A stretch of 64,000 nucleotides of DNA from Cafeteria roenbergensis (taxonomy: Eukaryota > Sar > Bigyra > Bicosoecida > Cafeteriaceae), in NCBI GenBank assembly GCA_008330645.1, contig VLTN01000021.1:475583-539582 (forward strand), read 5' to 3'. Made by a program: the position numbers and the translations under genes. The notes under the pieces are model-generated. The model searched no databases and was not told the DNA's origin. It saw only the letters and a list, made by a program, of their open reading frames with translations. Positions 1 through 9,324 of the stretch are shown here, piece by piece. Each line of letters opens with the position of its first letter. Within the stretch, counting starts at the first letter, position 1.

Positions 1-2644
1 CGGGGCCGGAGCTGGGGCCGGCATCGCGGGTGTTCCCGATGAGCTTGCTGTGAGAGGGCGCTGACACGAGCTTTCGGCCGCTCATCTGAGACGCGAAGCT
101 GTCCTGAGAGGGGATTCCACAGGCAGAGCTGCCTGCGGACCCTTCCGACGGCATCGCCACGTCCCACACTCCGCCGGCGAGGCCGGGGGCGGACGCCGCT
201 GCGCGGGCGTTCAGGGCCGGGGCGGACCTCGCAGCTGCCGCTGCGGCCGTCGAGCCCATGGCCCCGTCACCGCGCCGGCTGCGGGAGGCGGGCCGTGACA
301 GGTCCACGCGCTTCGCGCTGGCAGCGGCCCGTGCGCCGATGGTCAGGAGCGACTCTGTGTTGCCGTGCACGGGCGTGGCCGCTGAGAGCACCGCAGCCAC
401 GATGCGCCGCTCCTCCTGCGACACCGTGGCGCGGCCAGCGTGCCACGCAGCGTCGGCCAGCTCCACGGCGTCCAGCCCCGTGCCGCCCTCCGCCCCCTCT
501 TGGAACGACACAGCCGCCCTCAGGAGGCCTCTCTGCGCCGCATCCGCCTGCAGCAGGGCGGGCGGCGCGTCGCCCGATCCGAGTCCGTCTTGCTCCACGG
601 TCGCCGTGGCGGTCGCCGCCGCCGCCGCCGCCGCCGCCTCCAGCGACGCCTTCGCAGCCGCAGCCTCCTCTGCTGCCAGCGCCGTCACAGCACCCACCGC
701 GCCCGGCTCCAGTCCCGCGCTCAGCCACCCGGGGATGGACGGCATCGCCGCCGCAGCGTCAGGCCAGCCGAAGCCGTCACCCGCTGCCGCCCCGCCCGCT
801 CGCCTCACTTTCCGGCCGTAGCCATCGCCCCGGTCGCCGCTGCTGCTGCTGCTGCTGCTGCTGCTGCCGCTGCCGTCGCTGTCATCGATCCCCACGATGT
901 CGGGGTCGTCGAGGGCCTGACGGTCATCCCCGCCGGCACGGGCGGCGGCCGTCACGTCGACGCCAGCGTCGCCTGCAGCCGCCCACAGGTCGGCTGAGGC
1001 AGGGGCAGTCGCGGTCGTCCCCAGTCCTCGCCGCCTCCCCGGCTGGCCCAACCCCCTGGCGGCGAAAGGGCGGCTGCGCCTCGGCGTGGCGCTGGCAAGG
1101 GCGCTGTCCAGCGCTGCCCTGTCCTGCACCTCGAAGCAATCCACAGCCACCGCGGGCGTGCCCAGCGTGACAGGGAAGAGCACCTCTGGCGAGGCGGCCG
1201 CCCCGATGTCGTAGGCAGCCGCGTCGGCCGCCGCCGCCCTCGCCAAAAGCTTGAGGGCCCATTTGCAGCTAGCCGTCTCGCCGACAGTCGGAAACACGCT
1301 GAGCCCCTCGGCGCTGCGCGGGTGCAGCGGCTTGGCCAGCAGCGACACGGGCCCGTCCAGAATGAGCTCCGCGCTCCCGGACGCGAAGCCAGTCAGGCCG
1401 GGGTCTGCGAGGCGCCGAGCTGTCGACACGAGGCCACGGAGGGCCGTGGCAGTGGCGCGCTCGTCGGCGGAGAGCGCTTCGGTGTTCACAAGGCCGGCGG
1501 CGAGCATGTCCCTGCCCAAGGCTGCATCCACGGCCTGGTTCAGCTCAGCGAGAGCGCGCTGCAGGCGATGCGACGTCGCACCCCAGCGCAAGAGCCGGCG
1601 CAGGCTGATGTGGCCAGCAAAGTCAGCGCCGTCGAGCCGGTCCCCTCCGCCGCGCCCCCCCCTGCCGCCGCTCCGTCTTGCGCGCGAAAAGCGGTCCGAC
1701 TGCCCCTTTGTGGCAGTACCAGCGGAGCCAGCACCAGCCGCGGCCGGGGGAGCAGGGCTTGAGGCGCCGCCTGCTCCACCCTCCGTGTTGTCAGCAAGCT
1801 CACCCACGAGGGCAGACGCTGCGCGCTTGCAGTCCGGCACACCTCGCATGCTGACAGCCCCGAGGCTGGTGCCGACCGCGCTGGTCGCCTTGAGAAGCAC
1901 CGCCCACAGCGCCGACAGCGGCACGGCGGACGCGCCGCCTGTAGGAACCCCCGCTCCTTGTGCTGCAACCGTTGCGGCCTGCGTGAGGCGCCGAAGACTG
2001 GCGCTGCCACCACCTGCTCCGCTGTCTCGACTCACCGGGCGGCTAGGGGTGCTTTCGAAGCTCAAACCGTCTCCCAGCGCCCGCAGTCCGTGGCGCCCCC
2101 CGGCAAGCTTGGACTCGCTCGCCTGGGGCCCAAGGTCGCCCCAGTCGTAAGGAGCCTCGGTCTCTGCAGTCGGAGAGAGCTTGGCCGCCACCTTCCCAAA
2201 CCCTCGCAGTCGCAGGTCGCGCATTGCTGCAGGCTCCGAGGGCGGCCGACGAGGGTCGCTCTCGCCCCCCTCGAACGATGTTGACACACGCCTGCCTCGA
2301 GACAGGCGCTTGTTTGCTACCTGGACAATCGCCTCAAGCCTGGCGGCCAGAGGAATGCGCCGGGCGAGCGAGGCCACGACCGCAAACGCCTCAACCGCAT
2401 CGACCATGCCGTCATTTTTGGCCCGCAAGTCCGGAAACAACGCGGCCGCCGCAGCATCCGTGTCGGCAAACACAGGGCCAAAGACTTTTCGAAACTCCTC
2501 GCCATCCAGGAGCTGCCCGGGGCTCGTCTCCACGAAGAGCTCGACGGCCTCACGGAGCGTCCGCTCGTCGCACCGGTCTGCAACCAGGCGAACGTGCGTC
2601 GCGGCTTCCTTGCGGAAGCTGACGGAGCTCACCTGGCCGCCCAT
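1..2644 (-). CDS. Large unrecognised protein, 5' part (3' end beyond window)
   Basis: The minus strand stays open from the ATG at 2644 to the left edge (881 codons, no stop), so the gene is partial at its 3' end. The next in-frame stop upstream of the ATG is near 2839, with no other in-frame ATG between, which fixes the start if there is no upstream exon. Residues 1 to about 120 are compact and mostly helical, with acidic loops around DGEEF and FADTD; this could be a degenerate EF-hand-like fold, but I cannot prove it. The rest alternates between ordered helical stretches and low-complexity runs: a Ser run encoded at 838-863 and an Ala run encoded at about 609-640. No catalytic motif, signal peptide or membrane segment is evident. 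It looks like a cytosolic or scaffold-type protein of unknown function. Confidence 0.75.
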   Translation of the reverse strand, partial: MGGQVSSVSFRKEAATHVRLVADRCDERTLREAVELFVETSPGQLLDGEEFRKVFGPVFADTDAAAAALFPDLRAKNDGMVDAVEAFAVVASLARRIPLAARLEAIVQVANKRLSRGRRVSTSFEGGESDPRRPPSEPAAMRDLRLRGFGKVAAKLSPTAETEAPYDWGDLGPQASESKLAGGRHGLRALGDGLSFESTPSRPVSRDSGAGGGSASLRRLTQAATVAAQGAGVPTGGASAVPLSALWAVLLKATSAVGTSLGAVSMRGVPDCKRAASALVGELADNTEGGAGGASSPAPPAAAGAGSAGTATKGQSDRFSRARRSGGRGGRGGGDRLDGADFAGHISLRRLLRWGATSHRLQRALAELNQAVDAALGRDMLAAGLVNTEALSADERATATALRGLVSTARRLADPGLTGFASGSAELILDGPVSLLAKPLHPRSAEGLSVFPTVGETASCKWALKLLARAAAADAAAYDIGAAASPEVLFPVTLGTPAVAVDCFEVQDRAALDSALASATPRRSRPFAARGLGQPGRRRGLGTTATAPASADLWAAAGDAGVDVTAAARAGGDDRQALDDPDIVGIDDSDGSGSSSSSSSSSGDRGDGYGRKVRRAGGAAAGDGFGWPDAAAAMPSIPGWLSAGLEPGAVGAVTALAAEEAAAAKASLEAAAAAAAATATATVEQDGLGSGDAPPALLQADAAQRGLLRAAVSFQEGAEGGTGLDAVELADAAWHAGRATVSQEERRIVAAVLSAATPVHGNTESLLTIGARAAASAKRVDLSRPASRSRRGDGAMGSTAAAAAARSAPALNARAAASAPGLAGGVWDVAMPSEGSAGSSACGIPSQDSFASQMSGRKLVSAPSHSKLIGNTRDAGPSSGP

Positions 2645-2953
2645 GCGCACGGCCCTCCTCCACCCCTGCTCGCCTTTCGGCGGGCCGCGTGATCGGCGAG
2701 GCGCGCGTGAGGCGTTTCTCGGCAGCGCGAGCTTTGAGGGCAGAGGCCGTTGGCGCAGCTCTGGCCGCTTCCCAATGAACGGGGTTTCCGAACGCGCAAA
2801 CAACGCAAACTCGAACAAAAATGCAATACGCACGGTGTGCTTAGGGCGTCGTTGCGGCGAGTAGTAGTGGTGGTGGTTGTGGTGGTGGCGGCGGCGGCGG
2901 TGCGCCAGGTGCCAATGTCCGGGCAAGGCGCAAATCGCCGCGCGGGGCTGCAG
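2645..2953. other. Intergenic, between SF3A2 3' end and the 5' end of the 1-2644 gene
   Basis: No gene is seen in these 309 bases. They should hold the SF3A2 3' UTR and the upstream region of the minus-strand gene starting at 2644. A GTG/GGC-rich simple-sequence tract lies at about 2862-2900. Confidence 0.6.
2862..2900. repeat. Simple-sequence tract (GTG-rich, then GGC)
   Basis: Imperfect GTG triplets run into GGC triplets just downstream of the SF3A2 stop. This is probably ordinary microsatellite sequence in a 3' UTR. Confidence 0.7.
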
Positions 2954-3954
2954 CTAGGTCGCGCTGTCGGCGACGGCAGCTGCGGCCGAGGCTGAGGACG
3001 ACGCCGAGGGGGGAGCGTCCCTGAAGAAGAACTGAAGCCGGAAGAGCTTCGTCGTGGGGTTCCAGTCAGTGAAGAAGCGGCCTTCTCGCCGGTCGATCGG
3101 GTCGGCGGGGATCTTGAACGCCACTGTCTCGTACGGCTCAGCGGCGAAGAGGAGGTATTGCTTTGTCTTGTCAGGTACCTCCTTGCGCTGCTCAAAGGCG
3201 CTCATGAACCGGTGGCGGGGCTGCGCGTCGTCGTCGATGTCCGGAAAGCTGACCTCGAAGAGGAGGCTCCGCTGCCCCGTGCTCGCATCGCGCTGGCGAA
3301 CAACGCGGTAGCCGGGGCAGCCGATCCGCACAGAACGCCGCGTCGCCGTGGTTGCCTGCGCCAGTGGCTCCGGCCCCGTCTCCACCCTGGCTTCCTCCTC
3401 TGCCGCGCGCTTCCTCAGGTTGTCCTGGTGCTTCTTGGCCTGCAAGGGACCGGCACGCGAGAAACCGCGCCAGCGGGGAGGGGACCACGCGGACATTTGG
3501 TGCTTGGCATAACTCGCGCATCGTGTCGGCGCGCAAGAGAACCAGGCTTTGGCGGCAACTCGTCGCAGCCCCGGCAACTCGCGGACGGCAGCCCCGTCCC
3601 TCCCGCGCCCCCTCCCCAGCTCGGGCGCCTATCCCCAGACATGCCGCGGCGCACATCGCTGCCTCAGCGCCTTGGGCGGGGCCTCTGTTGGCGCTGCATC
3701 GGGCACTGGACGGCACTGGGCGACTGGCTCACTTGCGTATGCGCGATGTAGCTGGGCAAGTTGCGGTGCACTGTCAGGCACATCTTGCACACGAACTGCC
3801 CGAGGTTGTTCCGGACGACATAGGGGTCCTTTTCGATGTCAAAGGCTTCGAGGCCGAGCCTGTACTGGCGCGCCTCGCGGTCGGCGGCGGCTTCCGCTGC
3901 CGAGGCCGGCCCGCCTCCCCCGAACTTGGAGCCAACGCGATTCTGAAAGTCCAT
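2954..3954 (-). CDS. SF3A2: Splicing factor 3A subunit 2 (SF3a66/Prp11 type)
   Basis: This is the SF3A subunit of the U2 snRNP, needed for branch-site recognition and pre-spliceosome assembly in the nucleus. Two exons: 3954-3733 and 3439-2954, with a 293-nt intron (GTGAGC donor, CTTGCAG acceptor). The product is about 235 residues. It starts MDFQNRVGSKFG, as in animal SF3A2. The U1-type zinc finger is clear: CKMCLTVH, then the second half SYIAHTQ joined across the intron to AKKHQ. Further family motifs are PGYRVVRQRD, SLLFEVSFPDI, PRHRFMSAFEQR and LLFAAEPYETVAFKIP. Animal SF3A2 is much longer because of a proline-rich C-terminal tail; here the protein ends soon after FRLQFFF with an Ala/Ser tail, so it is core-only, closer in length to yeast Prp11. 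It is head to head with the CDIN1-like gene. Confidence 0.96.
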
Positions 3955-4115
3955 GGCCCAGTCCCTGCGCCGCGCGTCCGGAACTGCCCTCGGCCGCTCG
4001 CAGGGGTGGCAGGGGGTGGGAGCGCTGGCCGCCCGGAGGCTCTGCCGGCAGCGAGAAATTTTTGTCGCTGCGACGAGCTCTGCGCGCCTACGTAAGCCAA
4101 ATTGGACACACCGAG
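3955..4115. promoter_or_regulatory. Short divergent promoter, SF3A2 / CDIN1-like
   Basis: Only 161 bases separate the two start codons, so both promoters must lie here or overlap the first exons. A 9-bp palindrome CCAAATTGG, containing an inverted CCAAT-type core, lies at 4097-4105, about 11 bases before the plus-strand ATG. Its role is inferred only from position. Confidence 0.45.
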
Positions 4116-6425
4116 ATGAGAGCTACAAGCGCCGCGAGAATGGCGACGACTACACTCCCAACAGAGACAGTGCCCCCGCACCCCCCCGCCGTGGGTGAGG
4201 CAGCAGCGAGCAGCGGCGCGGGGGCCGCTGCAGCGGACGCAAGGCGCAGTTTAGGAAAACTTGATTTTTCTGCAACCGGCTGGGAGGCGACCCCCGAGTC
4301 TGCAGAACTGACGTCAAGAGCAGCAAAGGCGCTAGGCAAGCTGGTTGACGCAATGCATGCGTCCAGGCAGGCCTTCATCGCTGCATACGAGAGTGAGGTC
4401 GACGGAGAACTCGAGCGGAGTGTGTCGGAGGCCGTGAAGAGGAACAGTCTGGCGGAAAAGCGTGCAGCTGCCCTGGTCTTCCCGATACTCCGGACCTACA
4501 AGCGCACTGCAGGACTGATGAACGCTCTGAAGAGGGCAATGGTTGCGCAGCCAGGCGGGAACCTCCAGAGCAATCCGAAGCTGCGGCAGGCGGTTGCTGC
4601 TTGGGTCCGCAGCGGCAAGCCCCACACCGACCTTGTGAAGGCACTTTTCGGAAGCCCCAGCGAAATCGCGCGGGTCGTGGCTCAGGAGACTGTGTCCAAG
4701 ACTGGGAAGCGCTCAAACGCGGAGGTGCGGCGAGTCTTGGCAGGCTGGCGTCGGGCCGTGGACCCCCTCGACGTGGCGGCGGCCGGAGCCACCGCGTGCG
4801 CCTCAGAGGACACATCCCCAGGGTCGGGGTCTGACTCTGAGGACGATGACAGCAACGCGTCTGCTTCAGAGTTTGGTTCCGTCATTTCTGAAGCGGCAGC
4901 CACTTCCACCGCGGCAGCGGCTGCCAAAGCGGAGAGAACGGCAACACCTCTGACCGACGCTGGCCCACCCGCTGCCGAGGGCCGCCCAGATGCCAAGGGT
5001 GCGGCTGGAGAGAGCCGCGCGAAGGAGTGGCCGGCCACAGCCAAACCGAGAGCCGTAACTGGTCCGGGAGCGGCCCGACCAAGGGCGAGGACGGCCGACG
5101 CAGCGGTGGGACTTGGCCCCGCCGAGCCCAGCGCCTGTGATGCCGCTCTTGTGGACTGCCTCTCTGCGGGGGTGGGCGATGCGTGCTGGGAGCTGCTTCC
5201 CGAGACCGGCGAGGTGCTGCTCGCGACGAGGAGCATCCGCTCTGTTGGGGACAAGCTTCGGATCAAGCTGAGCGTGGCAGCAGCGGCTCTTGACGCGTTG
5301 ACGGAGGCAGCGTCGTGGCCTGAGGCCGGTGAGCCCGAGCGGCTGGCACTCGTGTTTCTAGCCAGCGTGATGGCCGGTCTTCGGCTCAACGACAGCGAGT
5401 CCGACGTTCTGGAAGTGTGCTCTGCGCCGGGGCGCCGCCAAGTCCTGGCGCGCGTCTCAGACGTCGTCCTCAACGCTCTTCGAGCAGCAAGGGCGTGGTG
5501 CGGCCTCAGCATCGTCAACGGCTCGGTGCGCAGCGGCGCGCCCGTTCCGCCGGCCGGAATGGTCTGGAAGGCGAAGGGCAAGCCTTGCGCGATCCGTTCG
5601 CAGCTGGCGCTCACCAACTGTCGTCCATCGGAGTGCCATGCCCACGCCTCGGGGCCCTCGTTTGCTGCTGGTCTCAAGGCGGCTCGCGCACTTCTGCTGG
5701 AAGATGCGCGGGAGGCCAAGAACTCCAGTTGCCCCTCCTCGATCCGGAAGCTGGTCACGGCCGCCAGCAAGTGCAGAAAGGTCCCGCTTCCCGCCGCGCG
5801 CCGCGGTGGCCAAGCCGGGACGAAGGCCACGGGAAACTGGTTCGAGGACCGAGTGCTGAGCGTCATCCTCGCCAACTGCCCCGGCCTGAGGCGGGAAGAC
5901 ATCATCTCAGAGGACGAGCATCGGGAGGCTTGCGCGGCATCGGGCATGGCGCCCCAGTCGACGCCGGACATGCTGTTCCGAGGCACGTTGACCGTGCTTG
6001 GACGGCCCGTGAACTGGATCGAGTGCAAGCACGGCTGGGTCGTGCCAGGAGTCACAGCTTCCGGGCTGGAGCGACAGCTGGACGGGCAGTTGAGCCGCTA
6101 CACCTCGGCCTTCGGCCCCGGCCTTGTTGTGTGGGGCAAGGGCGTCACGGCAGAAGTGTTGGCCATGTCAGAGGACGTGCTTCACGTGTGTGCGGAGCAC
6201 CGTCCCGAGCCTAGAGGGGCCAAGGGCGGCAAGGCCAAGGGCGGCAAGGCAAAGGACGGCAAGGCCAAAGGCGGCAAGGCCAAGGGCGGCAAGGCCAAGG
6301 ACGGCAAGGCCAGGGGCGGCAAGGCAGGCAAGGCCAAGACTGGAGAGACCGAGTCTGAAGAGTCCGGGCACGGAGAAGCACGAGACGCTGGCCCGGAATG
6401 CACTGCCCCTGCGTCATCTGCTTGA
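4116..6425 (+). CDS. CDIN1: CDIN1-like TPD-motif nuclease with inserted region and Lys/Gly repeat tail
   Basis: Single exon, 769 residues from the ATG at 4116; an in-frame ATG at 4140 is an alternative. The C-terminal third matches CDAN1-interacting nuclease 1 (C15orf41), a PD-(D/E)XK-type protein partnered with codanin-1 in animals. The motifs are GNWFEDRVL, then STPDMLF (the family's TPD signature), then NWIECKHGW, where IECK corresponds to the E-x-K active-site pair, then SAFGPGLVVWGKG, the counterpart of NRFGPGLVIYW in the human protein. The N-terminal 200 residues are helical and may correspond to the family's helix-turn-helix region. Human CDIN1 is about 280 residues; here roughly 350 residues, partly acidic and Ala-rich, separate the two parts, and the C-terminus carries tandem KGGKAK/KDGKAK repeats (6217-6330). 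A nuclear role is inferred from the family and the basic tail. Confidence 0.85.
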   Translation: MRATSAARMATTTLPTETVPPHPPAVGEAAASSGAGAAAADARRSLGKLDFSATGWEATPESAELTSRAAKALGKLVDAMHASRQAFIAAYESEVDGELERSVSEAVKRNSLAEKRAAALVFPILRTYKRTAGLMNALKRAMVAQPGGNLQSNPKLRQAVAAWVRSGKPHTDLVKALFGSPSEIARVVAQETVSKTGKRSNAEVRRVLAGWRRAVDPLDVAAAGATACASEDTSPGSGSDSEDDDSNASASEFGSVISEAAATSTAAAAAKAERTATPLTDAGPPAAEGRPDAKGAAGESRAKEWPATAKPRAVTGPGAARPRARTADAAVGLGPAEPSACDAALVDCLSAGVGDACWELLPETGEVLLATRSIRSVGDKLRIKLSVAAAALDALTEAASWPEAGEPERLALVFLASVMAGLRLNDSESDVLEVCSAPGRRQVLARVSDVVLNALRAARAWCGLSIVNGSVRSGAPVPPAGMVWKAKGKPCAIRSQLALTNCRPSECHAHASGPSFAAGLKAARALLLEDAREAKNSSCPSSIRKLVTAASKCRKVPLPAARRGGQAGTKATGNWFEDRVLSVILANCPGLRREDIISEDEHREACAASGMAPQSTPDMLFRGTLTVLGRPVNWIECKHGWVVPGVTASGLERQLDGQLSRYTSAFGPGLVVWGKGVTAEVLAMSEDVLHVCAEHRPEPRGAKGGKAKGGKAKDGKAKGGKAKGGKAKDGKARGGKAGKAKTGETESEESGHGEARDAGPECTAPASSA
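6217..6330 (+). repeat. Tandem 15-bp repeats encoding KGGKAK/KDGKAK
   Basis: About seven units of a 15-bp motif (AAGGCCAAGGGCGGC and variants with GAC) sit near the 3' end of the CDIN1-like gene. They encode a highly basic, flexible tail resembling nucleic-acid-binding tails of histone H1-like proteins. Confidence 0.9.
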
Positions 6426-6920
6426 CAAGTTCGGTTGCGCGAACGGTATTGTCGTGGGAGTGTATTTGCTAGCACTGCGGTTTCGTCTTGTAGTGTTCAC
6501 ATTGTTGGTCAGTTATTTGCGCGCGTGAGTGTGCTTCGTGCGCGAAACCTATGGCGACCTACTTGTATAGCCCGATCGCGACGCAGCGCGCACTCTGCAA
6601 GGGGGGCCGGGGGGAGGTTGCGTCAAGGTCGAGGCATCGACGCCCCTTTGCGTCACATCGCAAGGCGCAGCCCAAAGAGAGCAGGGAGTACGACGATCGC
6701 GCGAGCAACGACATTGGTACAGGGTTCCAAGCAGGCGCTGGGAGAGCCGGTGTCCCCGGGGATTGTGGGCGCCAAAGAGGCCAGTTCATCAAGCTTTGGC
6801 GCGGCTCGCGGCGGTTTCTGCTGTCAGGCCCTGCCATATCGCAGGGCATCATCCCGCCGGCGTCCTGTCGCAAGCCGCCTCGTCGACCCCATGCGAAGAC
6901 CGCACGCGTTTTCGTTCATT
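6426..6920. other. Convergent intergenic region
   Basis: No gene is seen. This should hold the two facing 3' UTRs of the CDIN1-like gene and the FAD oxidoreductase gene. The first 120 bases are noticeably more AT-rich than the coding sequence, and a weak hairpin (GTTCG / CGAAC, 6-nt loop) lies just after the CDIN1-like stop. Confidence 0.6.
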
Positions 6921-9021
6921 TCATGCCAATGCGGAGCATTCTACTGACGGCGCAGGAGCCGGGGCGTCTTGTGCTGTCCATCCTGTCGGGGGAGGCGCGG
7001 CGCCCCCTCCCGCAGCGTAAAAGAGCGACTCTCCTTCATGCGCCACCCGCCAGTCGCCCTCCCAGCGGTACAGCTCGTGAGCCTCGTCGAGTCGCCACAC
7101 CGGAGCGCCATCGCGCTCGAGACCTCGCACCAAGGCGTACGCGCCGTTGCAAGCCGAGTCGCCTGCGCCGCTCACCCGGAATGTCTGACACTGCCAGGGC
7201 ATTGGGGAGGAGCAGTTGCGCCGCTCGGGGAAATGAACTACCACTCCCAGCTCGCGCAGCGCTGCCTGGAGCTGGAGGGGGTTCACGTCCTGCAGCGCCG
7301 CGTTGGAGTGCGAGAGCGCCAGGGCCGCCGCCGACCCCGCAGCCTCCCCGAGCTGCACCAGCGTGGGCTCCTCCCGCAGGGCAGCAAACGCCACGTGGGA
7401 CACCGACGGGCAGTTCGGAACGGCAAGGTTCGTGCAGTCTTGGCGGCGAGGCAGCAGCACGGAGTAGGGAATCTCGTACACGGGCTTGCCTCCCGTGCCC
7501 GGGTCCGTCAGCCCCTCGTTGAAGGCGTTGCCGCCACCGACCACAGGCCGCTGCATCTGGTGAATGTCGAAACCCCAGGCGCCCGTTCCGATGGAGTTCT
7601 CCCTGCAACCCCCAGGGCTGGCCGAGCTGACGCGGTCGTTTTGCGAGAACACGGCGTCGCCCACGAGCCGCGCGGCCTCGCGCACGTACAGCTGCGGCGG
7701 CCAGTGGCCGTGCTCCGGCCACTCGTCCTTGCACAGGCCATACTCTGCCAGCGCTTCTCTCATGGCCGGCGGGACGCCGCTGTTGGGATCGGCCATGTAA
7801 AAGAATGCGAGGCCCTGCACGTAGAACCGGTGCGCGGCCGCAATGGCATCGCGCTCGGCGTAGGTGCCGTTTGCGTAGCCCCTCGCGAGCCCCGCAGCAT
7901 CGATCCCCATTGGCGAGTTGCCGCAGCAGGCGTCGAACTTGTCGCCTGGCGGGTACGACCTGTACGGCAGGTTCCCCCAGGGCGAGTGCGGCTCCCCGCC
8001 GGCCGCAGACGCGTACCGCCGCGCCAGCTCGAAGCGCTCCGTGGAGTAGCCTGGCGGCGCCTGAATGGGCACCCTGTTGTCAGCCCGCTTGGTGAGGCAG
8101 AGCCGGAACGAGTACGCCATCACGTTGTCGTCCGCCTCGCCCACCACCTTGCGCGGGTCTGGCCCGTCCTGGACCCAGTCCAGCAGCGTGCCGTTGGGCC
8201 ACAGACCGTCGACGCTTCCGGGGAAAGGGTTTGTGCTGGAGGCGGTGACGCCGCCCAGGCTCTCGTTGTAGCGCGTGGCCGGCTCCCTGCCCCACGTGTG
8301 CCGGGCGCCCGAGAAGCGCATCACGTCGCCCTCGTATGACGCGTCGATGAAGTAGGCGCCCTCGAACGTGCGCTGGTCCGCGCCGCCCCCAGTGGGGCCC
8401 GCGGTTGTGATGGACACGATGCGGGATCCGGACATGGATACCCCGCCTCGCTCCCTCACCCGCTCGGACAGCACCACAGTCACGCCGGGATGCTGGCCCA
8501 GCAGCGCCCAGAAGCTGGCGTTCCCCACAAAGTGGTCGGGCTGCCACACAGGGTAGTCGACGCCGTAGTGGAGCGCGTTCCGGTTCGCCCATGCGAGCGC
8601 GGTCGAGTTCACGATGCTCAACACGCCAATGTCCCGGAAGCCGATGCCCCCCGCGGAGGCCATGCCCCCAATCTGCGAGCTTGGCTCCACGACAGCGATC
8701 CTCAGCGTGCCGTTGGCTCGCGCGGCCGCGATCGCCGCCCCGATTCCCGCCGGGGTCCCGCCATAGACGACGAGGTCGAACTGGCTGGAAGCGCCGTCTG
8801 CGGGAACAAGGCCACCACGCGCACGCCCTCGCGCCAAGCCAAAACAAAAGGAGAGGCGAGTCACCTCTCCGAAGCTTGGCCCCGTGCGCTTCTCCCCATG
8901 CGCGACAGCGAGCGGCCAGCAGCCGCGATCGGCACCGTCGGCAAGTGCAACCGGACGCACCTGCGCTGCCGAGCAACAGCGGCGCCGCGGCCAGCGCCAA
9001 GGCCGCCTGAGCAAGCCGCAT
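6921..9021 (-). CDS. Secreted FAD-dependent oxidoreductase (FAD_oxidored, PF12831 type)
   Basis: Two exons. Exon 1 (9021-8961) encodes only MRLAQAALALAAAPLLLGSA, a signal peptide. Exon 2 (8797-6921) encodes the enzyme. The intron is 163 nt with a GTGCGT donor and CAG acceptor, and the joined product is 645 residues. The mature protein starts with a Rossmann dinucleotide-binding motif, FDLVVYGGTPAGIGAAIAAA, then VVEPSSQIGGMASAGG and the family's FIDASYEGDVM motif. The family is common in bacteria (it includes proteins annotated as xanthan lyase or glucose-inhibited-division-like) and its substrates are mostly unknown, so I give no specific reaction. A C-terminal module of about 80 residues (VSGAGDSACNGAY to ELYRWEGDWRVAHE) is separate from the FAD domain. 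Several NxS/T sites fit secretion. It is divergent from the HADEL protein gene. Confidence 0.88.
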
Positions 9022-9324
9022 GCCGCCGGGCGTCGCCGAATCAAGCCCCCCAGGTCGACACGCTGTGGGGCCCGCCTGCCGGCGCCCTCGCGTCCTCCGC
9101 CGAAGCTTGACGTCTCCTCATTGGCGGCCGTTCGCGGCTCTGGCGCCGGCTGGGCTCTGCCGAGTCCAGCCGCACGGCTTGGCGGGCCACAGGCCAGCCG
9201 ATCGTCGACGTCCGCCTCCTCGCGCCCAGCGCACGCTTCTGTCAAGGCGCTCGTCTGATCCAAGGGCGAGCCTTGCCCACGAAGCTCGCCGTGCACTCCC
9301 CCTACAAAAAAAAAATCGCCGAGC
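9022..9324. promoter_or_regulatory. Divergent promoter region, FAD oxidoreductase / HADEL protein
   Basis: These 303 bases lie between two outward-facing start codons and contain no gene. An A10 run at 9306-9315 ends just upstream of the plus-strand ATG at 9325, an unusual tract in such GC-rich sequence. Both products are secretory, so co-regulation is possible but unproven. Confidence 0.45.

Noticed and set aside
3549-4115. Upstream extension of the CDIN1-like frame, about 190 residues before 4116
   Set aside because: It overlaps the SF3A2 first exon on the other strand, is Arg/Ser/Pro-rich noise, and a clean ATG exists at 4116.
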